Positions 6,012 through 10,296 of a stretch of 10,296 nt of DNA are shown here, one piece after another (within the stretch, counting starts at the first letter, position 1; each line of letters opens with the position of its first letter). Source of the DNA: Nitrososphaerota archaeon (lineage in GTDB: Archaea; Thermoproteota; Nitrososphaeria; Nitrososphaerales; JAPUIC01). The notes under the pieces are model-generated. The model searched no databases. It was not told the DNA's origin and saw only the letters and a list, made by a program, of their open reading frames with translations. The DNA lies in NCBI GenBank assembly GCA_027297425.1, contig JAPUIC010000023.1, forward strand, positions 1 to 10,296. Direction: 5' to 3'. A program made the translations under genes and the position numbers.

Positions 6012-7640
6012 TTACTCTTCATTCGTTGGGGTTGCCAGCGGTGGTTTCTTGGGCGAAGTACTTGATAATACTTCGTCGATCCTGAGTATCATGTTGGATG
6101 CTTCAGTTGCAGATTTTATAATCTGTTCTTTGACCCAAGTAGGTTCGAAAACCTGGCTCTTGTACATGTCTTTCAGAGTGCCGTCAGACGCATCAACACC
6201 GATCCATTTTCCACCTTTACTATGTCTGGATCTTAGCGCTACAGAAGCGTCTATCGGACTCATTCCAGCATTAGCTGCTAAGGTCAGGGAGACCTTCTCC
6301 ATTGCCTCTGCAAACTTTTGAGCTGCTAACTGTACTCTGCCAGAGAGCTTAGGGAGCCAAGCTCTGAGTTTCAAAGCCACCTCAATCTCTGGTGCACCTC
6401 CACCTGCGACGACAAGGGGTCGCTCCATTACGTCTCTAGTCACCATAATCGCATCATCGATAGCGCGCTCCATTTCGTCGACCTTCTTTTCGAAACCACC
6501 TCTAATGAGGATAGTAACAGCCTTGGGATCTTTGCATCCCTCTATAAAGACCCATTTCTTATCTTCAACCTTCCTTTCTTCAACTAGTTTTGCTCGGCCC
6601 AGATCGCCTGGTGTAACGTCCGCTAAATTACCTATTATGCTCCCTCCGGCCGCCTGGACAATCCGCTCTAAATCGCTCATATTCGCCATCTTTACGGCCA
6701 GTATACCTGCCGAGGCTAAGTATTGAAGAGCCAAATCGTCGATGGCTCTTAAGCAGATCATCACGTTAGCCCCTGCCTTTCTGGCATTTTGTACGATATC
6801 GTATAGCATTTTATCCTCACTATCGATGAATTGTTTCATTTGTTCTGGACTCGTAATGTTTAGTTTCGTATCCATTTCGGGCTTCTCAACTTCAAATGCA
6901 GTATTCGTTACAAGGATTCTAGCATTTTCAATTCTCTTAGGCATTGATGCATGGGCTACTTCCTTATCAACAACTACGCCTCTAATGAGGCTGCTTTCTC
7001 CAGCCACACCTCCTGCTCCCTTCAATACCTTGATGTTTTTTTTATCAACCTTGTAACCACTATCGGTCTTATCTGCGACAGATAATACAGCATCTACTAC
7101 TAATCCAGCTAAGTAGTCAGCATCCCGCGATACTATCTTTGTCTGCATACTTGTCTTAGCCACTTTCCTGAGCCAGTTCACATCTTGTGGTTCAACTCTA
7201 ATGGATATTTCTTCTAGTATCTGAAGAGCTTTCTTCGCAGCTTTAGAATAACCTTGGACCATGAGGCTGGGGTGAATTCCCTTTTGAAGAAGTTCTTTTG
7301 CTCCTGTGAGAAGTGCTCCAGAAAAAATCACGGCTGAAGTAGTACCGTCTCCGACTTCAGATTCCAAACTTTTTGATATCTCTACAAGCATCTTGGCCGC
7401 AGGGTGCTGAATATCCATTTCCTTTAGCATCGTTGCACCGTCGTTGGTTATCGTAGCATCACCGGTGGTATCCACCAGCATCTTATCGAGTCCTCTAGGG
7501 CCCAATGAAGAACTTATGATATCAGCCAACAATAATGCTGCTGTTAAATTATTATTCTGAGCATCCCTCCCTTTCGTTTGGCTAGTACCTTCCGGTAGGA
7601 TTATTGTGGGGATATTGCTTGATGATGTAGGATAAGACAT
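6012..7640 (-). CDS. Thermosome subunit (group II chaperonin)
   Basis: This 542-residue ATP-driven folding chaperonin forms double rings with a built-in lid. It has the ATP-binding motifs LGPRG (46-50), NDGAT (66-70) and GDGTT (97-101), and the equatorial return motif GGGAPE (413-418). ASDGTLKDM and the EQIIKSATEASNMILRIDEVL segment precede the tail. The apical and lid regions in the middle look complete. The C-terminus is short and rich in Pro, Thr and Glu (residues 523-542) and lacks the Gly-Gly-Met repeats of many thermosomes. The ATG at 7640 has AAAGGT five bases upstream. A nested inverted repeat lies between its TATA box and start, which may mean regulated, heat-inducible expression; that is inference. 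Confidence 0.97.
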   Translation of the reverse strand: MSYPTSSSNIPTIILPEGTSQTKGRDAQNNNLTAALLLADIISSSLGPRGLDKMLVDTTGDATITNDGATMLKEMDIQHPAAKMLVEISKSLESEVGDGTTSAVIFSGALLTGAKELLQKGIHPSLMVQGYSKAAKKALQILEEISIRVEPQDVNWLRKVAKTSMQTKIVSRDADYLAGLVVDAVLSVADKTDSGYKVDKKNIKVLKGAGGVAGESSLIRGVVVDKEVAHASMPKRIENARILVTNTAFEVEKPEMDTKLNITSPEQMKQFIDSEDKMLYDIVQNARKAGANVMICLRAIDDLALQYLASAGILAVKMANMSDLERIVQAAGGSIIGNLADVTPGDLGRAKLVEERKVEDKKWVFIEGCKDPKAVTILIRGGFEKKVDEMERAIDDAIMVTRDVMERPLVVAGGGAPEIEVALKLRAWLPKLSGRVQLAAQKFAEAMEKVSLTLAANAGMSPIDASVALRSRHSKGGKWIGVDASDGTLKDMYKSQVFEPTWVKEQIIKSATEASNMILRIDEVLSSTSPKKPPLATPTNEE

Positions 7641-7645
7641 GTTTT

Positions 7646-7667
7646 ACCTTTAGACCTTCTAAAGGTC
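7646..7667. repeat. Nested inverted repeat in the thermosome promoter, probable operator
   Basis: On the + strand ACCTTTAG (7646-7653) is followed after five bases by its exact complement CTAAAGGT (7659-7666). A second, overlapping pair, GACCTT (7653-7658) and AAGGTC (7662-7667), uses the middle of the same element. The unit ACCTT thus occurs at 7646 and 7654 and in reverse at 7662, at an 8-base period. It covers the predicted transcription start and the Shine-Dalgarno and ends four bases short of the TATA box. A repressor bound here would block initiation. If transcribed instead, it could hide the ribosome site in a hairpin. Confidence 0.6.
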
Positions 7668-7670
7668 GCT

Positions 7671-7678
7671 TTTAAAAA
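7671..7678 (-). promoter_or_regulatory. TATA box of the thermosome gene
   Basis: TTTTTAAA on the - strand is centred about 34 bases upstream of the ATG at 7640, inside a longer AT-rich run. A start about 25 bases downstream would fall near 7650 and give a leader of about 8-12 bases, just enough for the AAAGGT ribosome site. A slightly upstream register in the same AT-rich run would lengthen the leader by a few bases. Confidence 0.55.
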
Positions 7679-7697
7679 TATTTGGTATTCCTATTTA

Positions 7698-7709
7698 CAG
7701 TCCAGACTG
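7698..7709. repeat. Short inverted repeat upstream of the thermosome TATA box
   Basis: CAGTC and GACTG arms of five bases are separated by two bases, 58-69 bases upstream of the thermosome start and about 20 bases beyond the TATA box. The dyad could be an upstream activator site or chance. An oligo-T stretch just beyond it (7716-7720 on the - strand) may be the terminator of the zinc-ribbon coiled-coil gene. Confidence 0.25.
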
Positions 7710-7727
7710 CAGCATAAAAATATTGTA

Positions 7728-8150
7728 CTATGAAACAAGGGTCCTAGAATAGATGCCGTGATCAATCTCGTCTTCGGCGATACTCATTCCCTTCCTCAGT
7801 GAAATAACCTCACTGTTCAGAGAAGCTACTTTACCTTCTAATGCAGTAAGCTCAACTTGTCTTTTAACATCATCACTTTCGGTAGATAGTTTCTCGTTGT
7901 CCGCTGTTAACTTTTCATTTAGAGAGACTGCCATATCCAGATCCTGGTGTAATTTCTGAAGCTCCTTGGATTTTATAATCTCTAGCTTTAATCGACCTAA
8001 AACATGAGGGAATTTTGAGGAACATTTCCCGCATTCATAAATTCCAACTGTGCTTTCGCTAAAAGAGCCATCCTTGCGGATGTCCCCCAGAACCGATGAA
8101 GTTTTTACGGGAGAATTAATTCTGGTGCCGCACGTTGGGCAAGTTACCAA
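7728..8150 (-). CDS. Zinc-ribbon protein with long coiled coil, function unknown
   Basis: The 140-residue product begins with a zinc ribbon whose cysteines are CPTC (residues 4-7) and CGKC (40-43), separated by a beta-rich linker containing STVGIYEC. Residues about 55-130 form a strongly heptad-like, charged helix with many Leu, Glu, Lys and Ser, a predicted coiled coil. Related archaeal proteins that open with MVTCPxCG and end in a coiled coil are conserved hypotheticals. TTG at 8150 is chosen because the zinc ribbon starts right after it. It follows another coiled-coil gene by 17 bases, so the two are likely co-transcribed, translationally coupled and possibly partners. No function can be assigned. 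A role in organising DNA or RNA, or as a scaffold, would fit. Confidence 0.72.
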   Translation of the reverse strand: MVTCPTCGTRINSPVKTSSVLGDIRKDGSFSESTVGIYECGKCSSKFPHVLGRLKLEIIKSKELQKLHQDLDMAVSLNEKLTADNEKLSTESDDVKRQVELTALEGKVASLNSEVISLRKGMSIAEDEIDHGIYSRTLVS

Positions 8151-8167
8151 CTTGCTAGCGACCCATT

Positions 8168-8482
8168 TCAGTAAGACTGAGATGTCGGGAACACAGGGGC
8201 ATCACTAGTCGATTCTGCCTCGGCTGGAGGATTTCCAACTTCTGGTTCTTGTTGTTCCGCAGCATCTGGTGTTTGATTATAATGCGATATCTCTTCTTCC
8301 ATCGTCATCTTCTCTGAATTAAGAGCTGAAATTTCGGTCTCAAGAGATCGGGCCTTGTCTTCTAACCTAAGTGAAGTCAGTTTCTCTTTAAGAACAGGTA
8401 TTTGATTTAGTAGAGAGGTCTTCTCTCCATCCAATTCACTAATTCGTGCCTCTAAGTTGGCTTTCTTATCTTCGAATGACAT
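8168..8482 (-). CDS. Small coiled-coil protein with acidic, disordered tail, function unknown
   Basis: From the ATG at 8482 the product has 104 residues. The first two thirds (about 3-68) have heptad spacing, with segments such as LEARISELDGEKTSLL and LETEISALNSEKMTMEEE. The last third is rich in Pro, Glu, Ala and Ser and probably disordered. There is no signal peptide or membrane segment. The ATG is preferred over a TTG at 8494 because AAGGAG lies directly before the ATG and nothing recognisable precedes the TTG. It is followed after 17 bases by the zinc-ribbon coiled-coil gene on the same strand, and similar helix character suggests the two products may form a hetero-oligomer. I do not recognise the family. 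Confidence 0.65.
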   Translation of the reverse strand: MSFEDKKANLEARISELDGEKTSLLNQIPVLKEKLTSLRLEDKARSLETEISALNSEKMTMEEEISHYNQTPDAAEQQEPEVGNPPAEAESTSDAPVFPTSQSY

Positions 8483-8615
8483 ATCTCCTTCCAATTTACG
8501 ATCTGTTGGATATTTACATGAAGATAATATGAGGGATTGAGTCGAACTTTATTGATCTGAGGACAAAATAAAATGAAGTGTTTTTGAATCAACGTTCATA
8601 TATCAAAAACATTGT

Positions 8616-9593
8616 TTATCCCGAAGAGCAAATAACTTCGATGCTCTTGGCTAATACACGTCCCACAATCTGTAAACTCGAAGGTGATACCCGGTCTATA
8701 GTATCTTGTTGGGTATGCCAGTAATCATAATCGAAGTCAATAATTAGAGTGGTGGGGAGACCTTTTTGTAAAAACGGGATGTGATCGTCAATAACGTTAT
8801 GTCTAACCTCAGGTTTAAAGGAACTAGAATAACCCAAATTAGAACCAATCGCCCATATCTGTTCAGTGAACTCCCGCGATAATCCATTATGGGAGTTACG
8901 TTCATAAAAAATTTCTAGGTTCGAATCACCCACCATATCTACGATTATTACCCCTTTTATTAGTGGTATCAACTCATCTTCAAGAGTAGAAACATAAGTG
9001 GAAGCACCTAAAGAATAAGGCCCATAGACACCTCCTATATCCTCCGCATCAAAAAAAAGTAACCAGAGTCCAATATTGGGATCTACTTTCGAGTTTAATT
9101 TGGCAAGTTCGAGAAGAACTGCCACACCACTAGCCCCGTCATTAGCACCTGATATCGGTAGATTCCTCTTTTCTGGATCCTCGTCATTTTCCGATATCGG
9201 TCGAGTATCATAATGAGCTCCCAAAAGCAATATTCCGTTGCTTTCATTTCCTTTCTTAGCTACGATATTTTGGAGTGTCAAACTAGAACCATTAGACAAC
9301 TTATGGACGAAAGGTTGTACTTCAACAGTGAAGCCATAATCACTAAGCATAAGCTTAAGATAATCTTGGAGATCCGAATGCCCCTTTGATCCTGGATTTC
9401 TCGGTCCAAACGATACCTGGATCAAGACTTCTTCGTAAGCAGATTCACCTGAGAAGACGCGAGAAGAATTACACTCGGGTGTAACAATAGGGATCCGCCG
9501 CTCTATCAAATTTACATTAGTAATAGAGAAAGAAAGTAGTACTACCAGAACAATAGAAATCCCAGCGATTGCTAGTTTAGAGATTTTCTTCAT
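8616..9593 (-). CDS. Membrane-anchored M28-family enzyme, glutaminyl-cyclase-like
   Basis: The 325-residue product has a single N-terminal membrane segment (about residues 7-26, after MKKISK), so the enzyme domain probably lies outside the cell. The zinc-hydrolase signatures run in family order: GAHYDTRP (125-132), ISGANDGASG (147-156), FFDAEDIGG (180-188) with Glu184 as general base and Asp185 as metal ligand, IVDMVGD (217-223), and DDHIPFL (269-275) with WHT (292-294). The first motif has the M28 His and Asp, while DDHIPFL plus WHT resemble glutaminyl-peptide cyclotransferase, the M28 branch that makes N-terminal pyroglutamate. Aminopeptidase activity is the alternative. Three N-x-S/T sequons (42, 101, 116) agree with a secreted archaeal protein. 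The ATG has no strong Shine-Dalgarno. Confidence 0.82.
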   Translation of the reverse strand: MKKISKLAIAGISIVLVVLLSFSITNVNLIERRIPIVTPECNSSRVFSGESAYEEVLIQVSFGPRNPGSKGHSDLQDYLKLMLSDYGFTVEVQPFVHKLSNGSSLTLQNIVAKKGNESNGILLLGAHYDTRPISENDEDPEKRNLPISGANDGASGVAVLLELAKLNSKVDPNIGLWLLFFDAEDIGGVYGPYSLGASTYVSTLEDELIPLIKGVIIVDMVGDSNLEIFYERNSHNGLSREFTEQIWAIGSNLGYSSSFKPEVRHNVIDDHIPFLQKGLPTTLIIDFDYDYWHTQQDTIDRVSPSSLQIVGRVLAKSIEVICSSG

Positions 9594-9653
9594 TGGAATT
9601 CCAGACTTTCATATCTACTATTAACGTAATACTATCTCCTTGCGACAAAATCG

Positions 9654-10034
9654 TTATTTCAATCTTGATTTCATTCTCTTTGGTTGATAAGGCCTGAATT
9701 GGCGGCCCTTCATCAGCTGATCAACTACCTTTTTGAACCTAATTCCGTGACTGAGATAAGGGAACCGGAGGTGTGCACATTCATGAGCAATGATGTACCT
9801 TAGGTCGGCCCTTGACGTGGCTCTCTTAACATTTAGAAATATTAAGTTGGACCTGGTATATGCTACTCCTCGATACTTGTATGCGCTAGTTCTCCTCCCC
9901 TTTGTCATTTCTTTAGGTAGAGATAAGAGATCACGCAAGCGCATGACGTATTTTGGTTTAGCGACACATAGTTGTTGAGAAAAGGATGTTATCTTGCGAT
10001 CTATCCACATATCAAGCATTCTCGTCCGTCTCAT
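9654..10034 (-). CDS. SprT/YgjP-like zinc metallopeptidase (HExxH)
   Basis: The 126-residue basic protein contains HECAH (residues 84-88) followed by LRFPYLSHGIRFKKVVDQL, with His96 as the probable third zinc ligand. This spacing and the H-G-x-x-F style end resemble the small metallopeptidase domains of the SprT, WSS1 and YgjP (M48-like/DUF45) groups, some of which act on DNA-protein crosslinks. The N-terminal half carries a strand-rich segment (AYKYRGVAYTRSNLIFLNV, about 51-69), as in those folds. No other domain is present. The ATG at 10034 is the most upstream start possible, because TGA precedes it in frame by two codons; Met6 or Met9 are alternatives. Substrate unknown. Confidence 0.75.
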   Translation of the reverse strand: MRRTRMLDMWIDRKITSFSQQLCVAKPKYVMRLRDLLSLPKEMTKGRRTSAYKYRGVAYTRSNLIFLNVKRATSRADLRYIIAHECAHLRFPYLSHGIRFKKVVDQLMKGRQFRPYQPKRMKSRLK

Positions 10035-10077
10035 TATCGATCAAAAGCCCATTGATTCCTTTGTTTCCTTCGCCCAG

Positions 10078-10088
10078 AATATAATATT
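10078..10088 (-). promoter_or_regulatory. TATA-like box for the SprT/YgjP-like gene
   Basis: The - strand reads AATATTATATT, centred about 49 bases upstream of the ATG at 10034 and 14 bases after the 3' end of the tRNA. A start near 10057 would give a leader of about 23 bases. The gene thus appears to have its own promoter and need not depend on tRNA transcription. Confidence 0.4.
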
Positions 10089-10131
10089 TCAGTGAATAAG
10101 GTGGGGCCGGTGGGACTTGAACCCACGGCCT

Positions 10132-10169
10132 TTACCCAGAGTTCGGTTAGGATTAGACACCGAGCCCCT
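10132..10169 (-). other. Intron 3 of tRNA-Trp, between positions 43 and 44, 38 nt
   Basis: Central helix ACCT (38-41) pairs with GGGT at the intron's 3' end (one T-G). The 5' bulge is GCA (cut GC/A) and the 3' bulge AAA (cut AA/A). The intron then forms a 10-position stem, GGGGCTCGGT with ACCGAACTCT, with one mismatch and two G-T pairs, around an 11-base loop. Removal leaves a 5-nt variable loop AGGCC. The helix uses the same bases that close the anticodon stem in the mature tRNA. Confidence 0.8.
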
Positions 10170-10175
10170 GCAGGT

Positions 10176-10228
10176 TCCTCCGCTCCAGAAGATTCATCAT
10201 CCTATTGTCAGCGAACCTGTCTGCTAAT
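10176..10228 (-). other. Intron 2 of tRNA-Trp, canonical 37/38 site, 53 nt
   Basis: The cut lies between G37 and A38. CTCC (32-35) pairs with GGAG at the intron's 3' end. The 5' bulge is AGA (cut AG/A) and the 3' bulge GAA (cut GA/A). The outer helix is the 5-bp anticodon stem, so the exon side is strong. The intron side has no helix directly stacked on the central one; it continues as a branched or open loop with a local TTAGC/GCTGA stem. The intron carries box C/D-like motifs described separately. Confidence 0.85.
10182..10219 (-). ncRNA. Candidate box C/D guide elements inside tRNA-Trp intron 2
   Basis: The intron holds CTGA (10208-10211, D'-like) and, seven bases on, ATGATGA (10194-10200, a perfect C/C' box). 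Directly before CTGA, CAGGTTC is complementary to GAACCTG across the 3' splice site. The fifth base upstream of CTGA pairs with C39. After the C' box, TCTGGAGC is complementary to G31 through A38, covering C34. In euryarchaeal tRNA-Trp the intron guides methylation of 34 and 39, which are the positions covered here. Clear terminal C and D boxes are not visible, so this may be a reduced or degenerate guide. Confidence 0.5.
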
Positions 10229-10249
10229 CTGGAGCCTGCCGTTCTACCT

Positions 10250-10270
10250 TTCCAGGGTTTCGAAGAACCT
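10250..10270 (-). other. Intron 1 of tRNA-Trp, D loop, 21 nt
   Basis: The insertion lies after T17 of the D loop. Exon bases CCAG (12-15) pair with CTGG near the intron's 3' end. The 5' bulge is CTA (cut CT/A) and the 3' bulge AAA (cut AA/A). Inside, GGTT pairs with AACC around a 6-base loop. The outer exon helix is weak. AGGT is repeated at both ends, so the alignment alone allows several registers; the bulge-helix geometry picks this one. Removal restores an ordinary D loop with A14, G18, G19 and A21. Confidence 0.78.
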
Positions 10271-10296
10271 AGCTGGACTACAGCCCCGACCTATTT

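Larger units (their letters stand above)
10102..10287 (-). tRNA. tRNA-Trp (anticodon CCA) interrupted by three introns
   Basis: G1 is at 10287 and discriminator A73 at 10102; CCA is not encoded. The acceptor stem is GGGGCTG with CGGCCCC (7 bp, one G-T). The T arm is GTGGG-TTCAAGT-CCCAC. The anticodon arm is GCAGG-CTCCAGA-CCTGC with anticodon CCA at 34-36. G1-C72 and A73 fit archaeal Trp identity. To assemble these, three insertions must be removed: 21 nt in the D loop, 53 nt at the canonical 37/38 site and 38 nt at the junction of anticodon stem and variable loop. The result is a 74-nt tRNA with a 5-nt variable loop and D loop AGCTAGGTA. The D stem keeps one mismatch, C12-A23. Each junction fits a 4-bp helix between 3-nt bulges. 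Confidence 0.9.

Noticed and set aside
10041..10052. Three-codon reading frame (ATG to TGA) just before the SprT/YgjP-like gene
   Set aside because: A frame this short occurs often by chance and has only a weak AAGGAA upstream; nothing else supports an upstream regulatory frame.
10131..10170. Reading the extra bases before the T arm as a long (Ser/Leu type) variable arm
   Set aside because: The anticodon loop is clearly CCA (Trp), and the bulge-helix-bulge geometry at both ends explains the insertion as an intron leaving a 5-nt variable loop.

Overview
The window is archaeal chromosome, most like the Thaumarchaeota side of the TACK group. The basis is recognition of protein families, not a search. 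It carries archaeal-type uS15, a RecJ/GAN-like DHH protein, KEOPS Pcc1, FEN1, aEF1-beta, an isoprenoid-lipid (geranylgeranyl) reductase, Pth2 and a thermosome. TATA boxes stand in front of genes, several mRNAs look leaderless or nearly so, TTG starts are frequent, and a tRNA is interrupted by introns with bulge-helix-bulge splice sites. The uS15 and reductase sequences look most like those of ammonia-oxidising Thaumarchaeota, but the exact lineage is not fixed by this window.

Layout. Positions 2-100 hold the last codons of glmS (+). A short intergenic region then leads to a + strand cluster at 222-2316: rpsO (uS15), a DHH phosphoesterase and pcc1, the last two overlapping. On the - strand and convergent with it lie fen1 (2326-3354) and, upstream of it, a small winged-helix protein (3410-3634). 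Next on the - strand is a two-gene unit of a four-CxxC zinc-ribbon protein and aEF1-beta (4299 down to 3823), then a geranylgeranyl reductase (4389-5543). pth2 (5599-5964, +) is divergent from the reductase and convergent with the thermosome gene (6012-7640, -). Further upstream on the - strand come a pair of coiled-coil genes (7728-8482), a membrane-anchored M28/glutaminyl-cyclase-like enzyme (8616-9593), a SprT/YgjP-like HExxH protein (9654-10034) and a tRNA-Trp gene (10102-10287).

Most genes serve information processing: translation (uS15, aEF1-beta, Pth2, zinc ribbon), tRNA modification (Pcc1), replication and repair (FEN1, DHH) and protein folding (thermosome). No mobile element, CRISPR array, integrase or compositional island was seen. 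No stretch of more than 300 bases lacks a gene.

The most interesting object is the tRNA-Trp(CCA) gene. Folded by hand it needs three introns (21, 53 and 38 nt) to give a normal 74-nt tRNA, and each boundary fits a 4-bp helix flanked by 3-nt bulges. The middle intron also carries a CTGA/ATGATGA (D'/C') pair, with antisense stretches to both sides of the anticodon arm. This recalls the euryarchaeal tRNA-Trp intron that guides 2'-O-methylation of its own host, in a reduced form. A second point is a compact nested inverted repeat between the TATA box and start codon of the thermosome gene.
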